Positions 42,276 through 50,392 of a stretch of DNA of 64,000 bases are shown one piece after another. Under the pieces are notes generated by a model, which had not been told where the DNA came from, ran no database searches, and saw only the letters and a program-made list of their open reading frames with translations. The stretch spans positions 682,001-746,000 of the forward strand of contig NZ_JBITDV010000001.1 in NCBI RefSeq assembly GCF_044454545.1, in the 5' to 3' direction. The stretch comes from Cryptosporangium sp044454545 (lineage in GTDB: Bacteria > Actinomycetota > Actinomycetes > Mycobacteriales > Cryptosporangiaceae). A program made the position numbers and the translations under genes. Within the stretch, counting starts at the first letter, position 1, and each line of letters starts with the position of its first letter.

Positions 42276-43843
42276 CGTCGCTCGACCACGCGGACGCGGT
42301 CGGCCTGCTGGCCCGGCAGACCGAGATCCTCGAGCAGATCGCGGCCGGGGGTGCGCTGAGCGGTGTGCTCACCGGGATCGCGACCACGTTCGAGGACCTC
42401 GTGCCGGGCTGCTGCTGCTCGGTGCTGCTGCTGGACGGCGGCACGCTCCGCCACGGCGCGGCTCCGTCGCTGCCGGCCGCGTACTCGTCGGCGATCGACG
42501 GCCTCTCGATCGGTGAGTACGCCGGTTCCTGCGGAACCGCCGCCTACACCGGACGGCCGGTCGTCGCGGTCGACGTCCGCCTCGACGTGCGCTGGGAGAG
42601 CTACCGCTCGCTGGCCGACCAGTTCGGCCTGCGGGCCTGCTGGTCGACGCCGATCAGCGGACGCGACGGCATCACCGGCACGTTCGCGGTCTATCACCCC
42701 AGCCCGCACCGCCCGACGCCGCGCGAGACGCATCTCGTCGAACGTCTGACGCACCTGGCGTCGGTCGCGATCGACCACGACCGGCTGCTGGGCGCGCTGA
42801 CCGAGAGCGAGGAGCGGTTCCGGCGGGCGTTCGAGGACAACGCGGTCGGCATGGCGCTGGCGACGCGGGACGGTCGCGTCACGCGGGTGAACCGGGCGAT
42901 GCGCGCGCTGCTGGGCCGGTCGCTGATCGGCGCCGGTCTCGACGAGCTGTTCACCCGCCGCGGTGGCACCGACCGGCAGGACCAGTACGAGGCCACGGCA
43001 CGGGCCGCGGACGGCCGGATCCTCGATCTCGCGATCGCGGTCTCCCCGATCCAGGATCACGCGCTGTCGGTGAACGTCCTCGACGTCACCGGCAAACGCG
43101 CCGCCGAACGGGAACGCCGCCGGCGGGTGGAGGCCGAGCTGGCCCAGCACGCCGCGGAGGCCGCCAACCGGGCCAAGACCGACTTCGTGTCCGCGCTCGG
43201 CCACGAGCTGCGCACGCCGCTGCAGGCGATCACCGGGTTCACCGAACTGCTCGGCACGCTCGACCTGGACCGCGACCGGCGGACGGCCGCGCTGGACCAC
43301 ATCTCCGCGGCCGCCGGGCACATCCTCGCGATGGTCAACGACGTGCTCGACGTCGCCCGGATCGAGGCGAACGTGCTACCGCTCACCGTCACCGCCGTGC
43401 CGCTGGAGCCGGTGGTGGCAGACGTGCTGGCCATGCTCGAACCGCTCGCCGCGGCCGAGCGGGTCGGCCTCCGCGTCTCCGCCGGTGCGCCCGCCGATCT
43501 GCTCGGGGACAAGCGGCGGATCCGGCAGGTGCTGCTCAACCTGGCCGCGAACGCGGTCCGCTACAACCGGGCGGACGGCACCGTCGTCCTCGGCTGGACC
43601 GTCCACGACGGACAGGCCCGGATCACGGTGCGCGACACCGGGCCGGGCATGGCGGACGAATACCTGGACCGGTTGTTCGTCCCGTTCGACCGGCTCGGTG
43701 CGGACTCCGAAGAGGGCGTCGGTCTCGGGCTGCCGCTCGCGCGGGGGCTGACCGAGGCGATGGGGGGCAGCCTCGACGTGTACAGCGAACTCGGGCAGGG
43801 CACTACGGTCACTGTCCGACTGCCGTTGGCGCAGCCGCGGTAG
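42272..43843 (+). CDS. GAF-PAS hybrid-less histidine kinase, cytosolic
   Basis: From ATG 42272 the protein has 523 residues and no membrane helix. A GAF domain (about 20-170, with SCGTAAYTGRPVVAVDV) is followed by a PAS domain (about 178-280, FRRAFEDNAVGMALATRDGRVTRVNRAM), a HisKA helix with phospho-His311 in SALGHELRTPLQAITGF, and an ATPase domain with N box LLNLAANAVRYN and GVGLGLPLARGLTEAMGG. The sensor input is therefore intracellular, perhaps a ligand or redox state. GCCCCS-like Cys residues (GCCCSVLLL) occur in the GAF domain. It is coupled to the response regulator before it. Confidence 0.92.
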   Translation: MTSLDHADAVGLLARQTEILEQIAAGGALSGVLTGIATTFEDLVPGCCCSVLLLDGGTLRHGAAPSLPAAYSSAIDGLSIGEYAGSCGTAAYTGRPVVAVDVRLDVRWESYRSLADQFGLRACWSTPISGRDGITGTFAVYHPSPHRPTPRETHLVERLTHLASVAIDHDRLLGALTESEERFRRAFEDNAVGMALATRDGRVTRVNRAMRALLGRSLIGAGLDELFTRRGGTDRQDQYEATARAADGRILDLAIAVSPIQDHALSVNVLDVTGKRAAERERRRRVEAELAQHAAEAANRAKTDFVSALGHELRTPLQAITGFTELLGTLDLDRDRRTAALDHISAAAGHILAMVNDVLDVARIEANVLPLTVTAVPLEPVVADVLAMLEPLAAAERVGLRVSAGAPADLLGDKRRIRQVLLNLAANAVRYNRADGTVVLGWTVHDGQARITVRDTGPGMADEYLDRLFVPFDRLGADSEEGVGLGLPLARGLTEAMGGSLDVYSELGQGTTVTVRLPLAQPR

Positions 43844-43896
43844 CCGCGCGCCGACGCAGTTCCCGAGCCAGTCGCTGAGTCACCAGGGAGTACCCG

Positions 43897-45216
43897 TTGC
43901 TTCGCCGCTACGCCGCCATTGGCGCGGTCTCCCTGCTCGTGCTCGCCGGCTGCAGCGACGGGGGTGAGTCCGAACCCCGGCGCTCCCCGGCACCGTCCAC
44001 ACCGAAGTCGGCCGCCCCGAGCCCGTCGCCGCGGGCCGCCTTCGATCCCCCGACGCGCTTCGGTCCGCAGGGCGCCGCGCTGCCGGCCGAGGCGAGCGAG
44101 AACACGATCGGCGGGGGCGACGCCCCGGTGCGGCCGCTTCCGGTCACGCTGCACCGCACCACCGCGTTCATCGCGTCGACGACGGCGTTGCTGGCCGTCG
44201 ACACGATCACCGGCCGCACGCTGGCGACGATCGCGCCGACGGCCGGCACGACCCAGGCCCCCACCGGCACGACCCCGGGCGGCACCGACCCCGCCCGGAC
44301 CGACGCCGCCCGGGCGCCGCTCGTCTGGACGGACAACGGGCGTGCCACCGTGCTGGCCACGTTCGTCGTCGACCGGCCGGCCAAGGGAACGCAGAAGGCC
44401 GGGCGCGCGATCGAGATCGTGGCGGTCGACGCCGAGACCGTCAAGTCGCTGTGGACCGCGCAGGTGGAGGCACCCGCCGGGCTCGACCAGGGCTACGCCG
44501 GGCTGGCCGCCGACCCGATCGGCGTCGACGCCGGCACGCTGGCCGTCGGCGTCACGTACCAGACCGCTCAGGGCGTGGTCGCCGTCGACCTGGCGACCAA
44601 GCAGGCCCGCTGGTCGCGTGCCGACTTCCGGCCCGGCGTGGTGACCTCGGGCGTCGTCGTCGGTGCGACCGGTGACCCGCTCTCCGACCCCTCGTCGGTG
44701 CTGGCCCTGGATCTCGCCGACGGCAAGCAGAAGTGGTCGGCGCTGCCCGGCTCCCAGCAGCTGATCGTGTCGTCCGTGGGACCGGCCCTGCTGATCGCCA
44801 CCGGCAAGAACTACGGCAGCGGCGACACCCTGGTGGCCTCTCTCGACGTCGCCACCGGGAAGGTCAGGGACCGGTCCGCGGCCGACTACAGCAGCGTGCG
44901 GTGCCAGTTCGACGGCAAGGACGTGACCGTCTGCGGGCGGTCCGGGTGGGCGGTGGGACTCGACTCCACCACCGGGAAGACGCTGTGGGAACTGCCGGAC
45001 CGGGCCGGCACCCGGGTGGCGCCGCGGATCGCCGCGGCCTGGCACGGCGCGGTCTACGGCACCACCGACAACGGCCCGGTCGTGCTGGACGCCCGCTCCG
45101 GGAAGGACCGTGAGATCGCCCCCGGCCTGGCGCCGCTCGTCGTCAACGAGTACGTCGGGATCGGACTGCCGCCGAACGGCGGCGAGGGCGTCCGCGCCTA
45201 CCCGGCCGCCCAGTAG
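43897..45216 (+). CDS. Lipoprotein with PQQ-like beta-propeller
   Basis: The product starts at TTG 43897, with GGGAG 7 bases before it, and has 439 residues. The lipoprotein signal ends in VLAGC (Cys19), followed by a Pro/Ser-rich linker. Repeated strands such as LLAVDTITGRTLATI, GVVAVDLATKQARWS, VLALDLADGKQKWSAL and VGLDSTTGKTLWELP are PQQ-type propeller blades without the residues needed to bind PQQ, as in BamB-like or sensor proteins. It resembles the outer domain of the kinase at 9091. It lies 53 bases after the sensor kinase and may work with it. Exact role unknown. Confidence 0.85.
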   Translation: MLRRYAAIGAVSLLVLAGCSDGGESEPRRSPAPSTPKSAAPSPSPRAAFDPPTRFGPQGAALPAEASENTIGGGDAPVRPLPVTLHRTTAFIASTTALLAVDTITGRTLATIAPTAGTTQAPTGTTPGGTDPARTDAARAPLVWTDNGRATVLATFVVDRPAKGTQKAGRAIEIVAVDAETVKSLWTAQVEAPAGLDQGYAGLAADPIGVDAGTLAVGVTYQTAQGVVAVDLATKQARWSRADFRPGVVTSGVVVGATGDPLSDPSSVLALDLADGKQKWSALPGSQQLIVSSVGPALLIATGKNYGSGDTLVASLDVATGKVRDRSAADYSSVRCQFDGKDVTVCGRSGWAVGLDSTTGKTLWELPDRAGTRVAPRIAAAWHGAVYGTTDNGPVVLDARSGKDREIAPGLAPLVVNEYVGIGLPPNGGEGVRAYPAAQ

Positions 45217-45338
45217 CGACGGGGAATGAACGCCCTCACAACGGGTAGTCCGCTGATGACAGGCCGCAACCGGGGCGTCCCAGTCGGACGTGAGGCGGCG
45301 CCCCGCAGCGGCGGGGCGCCCTGCGAGAGGAGCACACC

Positions 45339-45560
45339 ATGTCGCAGTCACCCCCACCGATCGGTCACCCCGAGGTCGTGGACGTCACGGACGTCCCGGC
45401 CGGCGAGTCCACTGAGGTCACCGGCGCCCGGACGGGCCGGCGCAAGGGCCGGGCGGGCGTCGCCGGCCTGGCCGGAGCCGCGGCCGTCGCCGCGGTGACC
45501 GCGGTGGTCCGGCGGAAGCGCCGAAAGGCTACCCCGCCGCCGCGCTGGTACCGCCGCTGA
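45339..45560 (+). CDS. Small hypothetical protein with one membrane helix
   Basis: An ATG at 45339 with GAGAGGAGCACACC before it opens 73 codons. The protein has a polar N-terminus, a basic patch (TGRRKGRAG), one Ala/Val/Gly helix (VAGLAGAAAVAAVTAVV) and a strongly basic tail (RRKRRK ... RWYRR). I recognise no family. It overlaps, on the opposite strand, the 3' part of the membrane-protein gene that ends at 45365, so one of the two may be shorter or absent in reality. Confidence 0.5.
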   Translation: MSQSPPPIGHPEVVDVTDVPAGESTEVTGARTGRRKGRAGVAGLAGAAAVAAVTAVVRRKRRKATPPPRWYRR

Positions 45561-45742
45561 CCGGAGCGGCCGGCCCACGGAAACAGGGCGACCAGCGCTC
45601 CGAATGCGAAGCCCTCGGCGCTCACCAGGCCGTGCCCGTTGGCCTGGAGGAACCAGAGCGCCAGCCCGGCGACCGGAACCGCCAGCGCGAGCAGGCGCAG
45701 CCGGATCGCCGGGGCGACGCCGCGCGGCGGGTGGAGCAGCAC
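45365..45742 (-). CDS. Small membrane protein divergent from a TetR gene
   Basis: The GTG at 45742 has GAGGG about 8 bases upstream. Residues 1-70 look real: two hydrophobic helices (LRLLALAVPVAGLALWFLQANGHG and SAEGFAFGALVALFPWAG). The remaining 55 residues are Ala/Pro/Arg-rich and mirror the small plus-strand gene at 45339-45560, so the true protein may have lost its original stop. Its promoter region carries two palindromes shared with the TetR gene, which probably represses it. Function unknown. Confidence 0.5.
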   Translation of the reverse strand: MLLHPPRGVAPAIRLRLLALAVPVAGLALWFLQANGHGLVSAEGFAFGALVALFPWAGRSGQRRYQRGGGVAFRRFRRTTAVTAATAAAPARPATPARPLRRPVRAPVTSVDSPAGTSVTSTTSG

Positions 45743-45758
45743 GTCATCGGGCCCTCTT

Positions 45759-45775
45759 TTCGAACACTGTTTGAA
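45759..45775. promoter_or_regulatory. TetR operator copy 1 (imperfect)
   Basis: TTCGAACACTGTTTGAA has the arms TTCGAAC and GTTTGAA around a 3-base centre, one mismatch from the perfect copy 36 bases to the right. It lies just upstream of the minus-strand membrane-protein start. Confidence 0.65.
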
Positions 45776-45810
45776 TCGTGCCGGCCGAGCGTAGCAACCG
45801 GCGTCCCCCT

Positions 45811-45829
45811 TTTCAAACGGTGTTTGAAA
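45811..45829. promoter_or_regulatory. TetR operator copy 2 (perfect palindrome)
   Basis: TTTCAAACGGTGTTTGAAA has 8-base arms TTTCAAAC and GTTTGAAA around GGT. It ends 17 bases before the TetR start at 45847, so it would block both transcription and RNA polymerase binding. With copy 1 it covers the whole divergent promoter. Confidence 0.75.
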
Positions 45830-45846
45830 TCGGCTACGCTGACGGC

Positions 45847-46473
45847 GTGAAGCTGAGCCGGGAGCTGATCGTCGACGCCGGGATGCGGGCGTTCGCCGAG
45901 CGCGGGTACGCCGGGATGTCCATGCGGCAGATCGCCGACGCCCTGGACGTCCACGCCGGATCGCTCTACTACCACGTCAAGAACAAGGAACAGTTGCTGG
46001 CGATGCTGGCCGACCGGGTGGCCGGCGAGGCCTACGACGCCGGAGCGGCGGCGCTGGCCTCGCTCCCGCCAGAGGCGTCCTGGGAGGAGCGGGTCGGAGC
46101 GCAACTCGCGGCGCTGCGGACGAGCCTGCGGGCGCGGGCCGGGGCCCCGGCGCTGCTGGCCGCCAGCCCGGCGCTGCTCACCCCGGCCGCGCTCGCGCTG
46201 ATGGAACGGCTGCAGCAGACCCTCGACGCAGCCGGGGTTCCGGCGGCGGACCGCGGGGTGGCCGCCGACACGCTGCTGAGTTACGTCACGGGGTTCGTGC
46301 TCCAGGAACAGAGCGATACGGCGTCCCCGCCCGACGCCCGGGCCGCGGCCGGCCTCGCGGCGGCGTATCCGCTGACCGTGGCCGGCAGTGGCTCCGATCC
46401 GGACACGATGTTCCGGAGCAGCGTCCGGGTGCTCTGCGCGGGCATCGCGACGCTGATCGGGCCGGCGAGGTAG
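45847..46473 (+). CDS. TetR family regulator with TetR-type C-terminal domain
   Basis: I chose the GTG at 45847 because both operators end before it. The 208-residue protein starts KLSRELIVDAGMRAFAERGYAGMSMRQIADALDVHAGSLYYHVKNKEQLLAMLADRVAGEAY, a standard TetR helix-turn-helix. The C-terminal part (LLSYVTGFVLQEQSD) resembles TetR_C_1 ligand domains. The twin palindromes upstream suggest that it represses itself and the divergent small membrane protein. Confidence 0.9.
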   Translation: MKLSRELIVDAGMRAFAERGYAGMSMRQIADALDVHAGSLYYHVKNKEQLLAMLADRVAGEAYDAGAAALASLPPEASWEERVGAQLAALRTSLRARAGAPALLAASPALLTPAALALMERLQQTLDAAGVPAADRGVAADTLLSYVTGFVLQEQSDTASPPDARAAAGLAAAYPLTVAGSGSDPDTMFRSSVRVLCAGIATLIGPAR

Positions 46474-46492
46474 ACCGCCGGGCGGCCGATGG

Positions 46493-48091
46493 TCAGTGGC
46501 GGGACCAGCGGGAGTAGCGGGCCGGCAGCAGGACGTGTTCGACCGGGGCGAAGCCGGCCGGTGCGCCGGTCGTACGCCAGGTGCCGGGCGGCCGGTCGGC
46601 CGGAAGCCACTCGGAGCGCCAGATGCCCAGCGCGGTGTCGAGCTCGGCGAGGTGGCGCTGCAGGTCGTCGGTGACCGGCGTGCGCAGGTGCTCGGCCCAC
46701 AGGTGCACGCGCAGGTCCGTCACCGCGGGCCCGGTCGTGACCAGCGCGCAGGTCAACTCGCTGTCGGTGCCGACCATGGACCGGCTGAAGAAGTTGGCGG
46801 AACCGATGCTGGCGAAGACGTCGTCGATCAGCATCAGCTTGGTGTGCACGGTCAGGTCACGGACGCGGTACATGACGACGTTCTGCCGCGCGGACTCGGG
46901 AAGCCGGTTGATGACCTGGCGGCGCAGGTCGCGGGTGATCACCGGCCGGACGGTGCTGTCGCCCCCGTCGGCCGGGTCCCGGCGCCCGGACCCGACCAGG
47001 ATCACTTTCACCCCGCGGCCGGCGGCGGCGCGCAGTTCGCCGAACAGCTCGTAGTGGCGGTTGCCGCCGGGCGATTCATGGAAGTATTGATCTTCCAGGT
47101 AGATGTACCGCCGGGCCGCCTTGATCGCGGTGATGAGCGTTTCGTAGACCTCGTAGGTGCCGGTCCGCACCACTGCGGGCGTGCGCATCCGCACCCATCC
47201 CTCGCGGCGGTACACCCGCCACGGGCGGTAGGAGCGCAGTACGCGTAACGCGACGCCGGGCGTCGGCTGCGGGGACTGCTCGGGAACCGGCGGCACGGTG
47301 CGGGGCGCGTCGGCCGGGTTGAGCACGGTGGCACCGCCCCGCGGGTAGGTGAACCAGCGGCCGGGAAGAAATCGCGGTGGCAGCTTGGCCGCGTTCTCCC
47401 ACCGGGCCCGGAAGACCTCCCCGACCCGCGCGGCGGCCGGTCCGGTCAGCCGCGCGGCCGCGTCGTGCCATCCCCACCGGTGCGGCCCGAGCCGGAGCCG
47501 GTCGTGGGGCTTGGCGTCCCAGCGGCTGGGTATCAGGTCGAGGCCGCCGACGAACGCGGTCACGGCCCCGCCGATGCTGAACACCACCAGCTTCTGGTGG
47601 TTGGAACCCAGCACCGGCCCGGACCAGTCCAGCAGGACGCGGTTACGCAGCGGCGGTTCGGCGACGTCCCGGGTGGTGGGCTGCCAGCCACGCATCGCGC
47701 GCGCGGCGACCACGTTGGCCCGGAACGGCCCGAACGGCAGCCACGGCACACCCCCGGAGTACTCGGCCGCGCTGAGCACCACCCGGACGTCGGCCCCGTC
47801 GACCGCCTTCTCGGCCAGCGCGTCGGTGAACGGACGATGGTCGGGGTCGGTGCCCGCCCGGCCGGTCAGATCCAGGGCCGGGTCGGCCGAGTAGCTGGCG
47901 ATGTAGACTGCGTCGCCGGGCCCGACCCGGTCGAGCAGCTCGGCCAGCTCGCGGAAGTAGGTGATGCCGTCGACGATCGGCTGCCAATCGGAATCTTCCA
48001 GGAGCGTCGGGCAGGCCTCGGTCGACGGCGGGAAGAACCGCGCCACCAGCGCCTCCACCGAGGCTTGCGCGTCGTCGACGTCCGAGGTCAC
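46493..48091 (-). CDS. Phospholipase D family protein with one degenerate HKD motif
   Basis: The 532-residue protein has two PLD repeats. The second motif is perfect: His416, Lys418 and Asp423 in VHTKLMLIDDVFASIGSANF. The first, His165 and Lys167 in NHQKLVVFSIGG, has serine where the aspartate is expected. PLD enzymes need both motifs in one active site to cleave a phosphodiester in phospholipids or DNA; many tolerate changes of the Asp. There is no signal peptide, so it acts inside the cell or is exported in an unusual way. The start is a GTG with a weak ribosome site. Confidence 0.85.
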   Translation of the reverse strand: MTSDVDDAQASVEALVARFFPPSTEACPTLLEDSDWQPIVDGITYFRELAELLDRVGPGDAVYIASYSADPALDLTGRAGTDPDHRPFTDALAEKAVDGADVRVVLSAAEYSGGVPWLPFGPFRANVVAARAMRGWQPTTRDVAEPPLRNRVLLDWSGPVLGSNHQKLVVFSIGGAVTAFVGGLDLIPSRWDAKPHDRLRLGPHRWGWHDAAARLTGPAAARVGEVFRARWENAAKLPPRFLPGRWFTYPRGGATVLNPADAPRTVPPVPEQSPQPTPGVALRVLRSYRPWRVYRREGWVRMRTPAVVRTGTYEVYETLITAIKAARRYIYLEDQYFHESPGGNRHYELFGELRAAAGRGVKVILVGSGRRDPADGGDSTVRPVITRDLRRQVINRLPESARQNVVMYRVRDLTVHTKLMLIDDVFASIGSANFFSRSMVGTDSELTCALVTTGPAVTDLRVHLWAEHLRTPVTDDLQRHLAELDTALGIWRSEWLPADRPPGTWRTTGAPAGFAPVEHVLLPARYSRWSRH

Positions 48092-48116
48092 GCGGGAATA
48101 CTAACGAAGGGACGTT

Positions 48117-48512
48117 TCACGGTTCATCGACGATTTCGCCACCCAGCTCGTCCCGGAAGGTCTCGCAGTCCCGCGGCTGGTCGCAACCGACCACCCAGTT
48201 GTGGCCGACCAGCCGCCGCCCGCCGTAGAGGTGGTGCAGCTTGCTGACGTCGACCATCGCGTCGTTGTGGTCCCGGTAGGTGGAGAGCGTGAGCTTCCCG
48301 CCGTCGCAGGTGCCGCGTTCGCGCGCCACGTCGCCGTCGCCGACGATCGTCGGGGAGCAGCCGAGGTCCGCGGCCAGCTGTACGACGGTGTCGTAGGTCC
48401 GATTCCGGTGCGGCCAGTGGAGCACGAGCAACGTCCCGGCGACGCCGCCGAGCACGCCGCACAGCGCCGAGGCGACGACGACCCCTAACCAGAACCTGCG
48501 GCCCGATGGCAT
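48117..48512 (-). CDS. Membrane-anchored small hypothetical protein
   Basis: From ATG 48512 the protein has 131 residues: a short basic start, one membrane helix (FWLGVVVASALCGVLGGVAGTLLVLHW) and an outer domain with four cysteines (LGCSPTIVG, GTCDGGKLTLSTYRDHNDAM, VVGCDQPRDCETF) that could form disulfides. I do not recognise the family. The gene ends 26 bases from the start of the PLD gene and has the same direction, so they may be co-transcribed. Confidence 0.7.
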   Translation of the reverse strand: MPSGRRFWLGVVVASALCGVLGGVAGTLLVLHWPHRNRTYDTVVQLAADLGCSPTIVGDGDVARERGTCDGGKLTLSTYRDHNDAMVDVSKLHHLYGGRRLVGHNWVVGCDQPRDCETFRDELGGEIVDEP

Positions 48513-48545
48513 GGGACGACACGGTATACGCTCGGCGCGGCCCAG

Positions 48546-48959
48546 GTGCTGTGCTCGTGGAGGTGTGTCGTCGACCGGTGTCCGTGCGGCTCCCGCCGGG
48601 AGTACGGCGAGTGCTGCGAGCCGTTTCACCTCGGCGGCGCGGCCCCGACCGCCGAGGCGCTCATGCGCTCCCGCTACAGCGCGTTCGCCCGCGGCCTCGC
48701 GCCGTACCTGCACCGGACCTGGCACCCCTCGACGCGTCCCGATCGCGTCGACCTGGACGCCGGGACGACGTGGCGCGCGCTGCAGATCGTCGACACCGTG
48801 GACGGCGGCCCGGACGACGCGACCGGCGTGGTGGAATTCCGTGCGATCGCGCGGACGGCCGACGGCGAGCGCCGGGTGCAGCACGAGCGCAGCTCGTTCA
48901 CCCGGGTCGACGGTCGATGGCACTATCTGGACGGCGGGACCGGTCCGCTGGTGCGCTAG
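48546..48959 (+). CDS. YchJ family protein with SEC-C zinc motif
   Basis: The 137-residue protein has an N-terminal SEC-C-type metal site in RCPCGSRREYGECCEPFH, followed by the YchJ core: PTAEALMRSRYSAFARGLAPYLHRTWHPSTRP, then a beta-rich NTF2-like part (VVEFRAIARTADGERRVQHERSSFTRVDGRWHYLDG). YchJ proteins are small UPF0225 members whose function is undefined. The start at GTG 48546 is the only reasonable one before the Cys cluster. Its end overlaps the convergent membrane-protein gene by 62 bases. Confidence 0.85.
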   Translation: MLCSWRCVVDRCPCGSRREYGECCEPFHLGGAAPTAEALMRSRYSAFARGLAPYLHRTWHPSTRPDRVDLDAGTTWRALQIVDTVDGGPDDATGVVEFRAIARTADGERRVQHERSSFTRVDGRWHYLDGGTGPLVR

Positions 48960-50007
48960 CGCGGTGTCGCCCGCTGACGGCGACCGCGAGCCCGAGCACG
49001 CCGAGCGTGACGCCCGCCGACACCAGGCTGACCGCGGACCGCTCGAGGAAGTACGGCGCGACGCCGACCTGGTAGCCGTAGATCCCGTCCCCGGGGTGGT
49101 AGCCGGCCAGATCGGCCACGACGTGGATCATCAGATCGACCAGCAGCAGCGTCAGCGGCGGCAGCACCGCCAGCAGGACCCAGCGCCACCGCGCGTCCCG
49201 GCGGAACACCAGGGCGGCGGCCACCCCGGCGGCGGAGAGCACGAGCAGCGGTGCCGCCACGTCGACGAACAGGCGCGGCGCCAGATACGCGTAGGTCCAG
49301 TAACCCTCGAATTGGCTCCGTACCACCGGGGCGGTGACCACGGTGGCGAGCAGCGGCAGCCACCGCACCACCCGGCCCGGCCGGCCCGGCACGGCCAGTG
49401 CGAGCACGCCGAGCGCCGCGTGCGGCACGAGCGCGACCAGCGAGGGCACGTAGCTGTCGGACCACGGCTCGGCACCGACGGCACCGCACACCACGATCCC
49501 GATCGGTTTCGCCACCACGACGATCCCGAGCGCGGACGCGATCAGCCGGCGGCACCAGCGGCCCGACCCGGCGGCGAACGCGGCGGTCGCGGCCAGCCAG
49601 ACGATCCAGGCGAACGCGGCCGGGGTGTGCACCGGCCCGTACGGATGACCACCGGAGTAGTTGATGGTCTGGGGCGCGAGTTCGATCACCATTAGCCAGC
49701 CCGCGGCCAGCACCGATCCGGCGGCCAGCGCCAGCACCGCCGCGAGCTGGACGCCGCCCGGCAACCCGGACGCTCCGCGCGCCCGCAGGTGCTGCCGGAG
49801 ACCACCGGCCAGCACGTCGGCGGCGTCGCGGGGGGTGGGCCGGTGCCGGCCGGTGCCGGTCGTGTCGAGGTAGGTGTCGACGAGTTCGTCGCCGCGCGCA
49901 GCCCGGTAGGCCGCGGGATACGCCCGCAGGAGCCGCCGGTACCGCCGCTCCAACCGCCCGCTCGCGCCGTGCTCCTGCTCGCTCGCGCCGTGGTCCGGCC
50001 CGCTCAT
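48898..50007 (-). CDS. PadR-linked multi-pass membrane protein
   Basis: From ATG 50007 the protein has 369 residues. The first 70 are a cytosolic segment with RLERRYRRLLRAYPAAYRAARGDELVDTYLDT, the usual start of actinobacterial membrane proteins encoded next to PadR regulators. About eight hydrophobic helices follow. The ATG overlaps the PadR stop by 4 bases, so the two are translationally coupled. Function unknown; a sensor or partner of the PadR repressor is the likeliest role. The basic tail overlaps the convergent YchJ gene. Confidence 0.82.
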   Translation of the reverse strand: MSGPDHGASEQEHGASGRLERRYRRLLRAYPAAYRAARGDELVDTYLDTTGTGRHRPTPRDAADVLAGGLRQHLRARGASGLPGGVQLAAVLALAAGSVLAAGWLMVIELAPQTINYSGGHPYGPVHTPAAFAWIVWLAATAAFAAGSGRWCRRLIASALGIVVVAKPIGIVVCGAVGAEPWSDSYVPSLVALVPHAALGVLALAVPGRPGRVVRWLPLLATVVTAPVVRSQFEGYWTYAYLAPRLFVDVAAPLLVLSAAGVAAALVFRRDARWRWVLLAVLPPLTLLLVDLMIHVVADLAGYHPGDGIYGYQVGVAPYFLERSAVSLVSAGVTLGVLGLAVAVSGRHRASAPADRSRRPDSAIDRRPG

Positions 50008-50360
50008 GCGATGCCCCCCGCCGCGGCCGGGCGCGCTTTCCATCCGGACGCGCGCAGGCGGGCCGCGGCGGCGTCGAGGTTCCGGCGCATGCGTTCGGTT
50101 TCGGCTCCGAGCGCGTCCAGCCCCTCGTCGGTGAGGCGGTAGTAGTGGCGGAGCCGCCCGTCGACGACCTCGTCGCGATCGGGGGCGACCAGGCCGTCGT
50201 CGGTGAGCCGGTCGAGGGCACCGTAGAGCGTGCCCGGGCGCAGCGTGATGCGCCCGCCGGACAGCTCGGCGACCTCGGTGATCAGCCCGTACCCGTGCAG
50301 CGGTTGCCGGGCCAGCGCGGTGAGGATCAGGAACGTCGGTTCCCGCAGCGGCGTCGTCAT
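50004..50360 (-). CDS. PadR family transcriptional regulator
   Basis: The 118-residue protein is a typical small PadR winged helix: PLREPTFLILTALARQPLHGYGLITEVAELSGGRITLRPGTLYGALDRLTDDGLVAPDRDEVVDGRLRHYYRLTDEGLDAL, with a short dimerisation helix after it. It is coupled to the membrane protein behind it. CGGTA-N9-TACCG lies 14 bases before its start, the likely site for self-repression. Confidence 0.92.
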   Translation of the reverse strand: MTTPLREPTFLILTALARQPLHGYGLITEVAELSGGRITLRPGTLYGALDRLTDDGLVAPDRDEVVDGRLRHYYRLTDEGLDALGAETERMRRNLDAAAARLRASGWKARPAAAGGIA

Positions 50361-50373
50361 GGCGCCAATGTAT

Positions 50374-50392
50374 CGGTAACCAAGATATACCG
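50374..50392. promoter_or_regulatory. Inverted repeat upstream of the PadR gene
   Basis: CGGTA (50374-50378) and TACCG (50388-50392) flank a 9-base AT-rich centre. PadR regulators often bind such AT-centred palindromes. The right arm touches the end of the gene upstream in the same direction. Confidence 0.5.
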
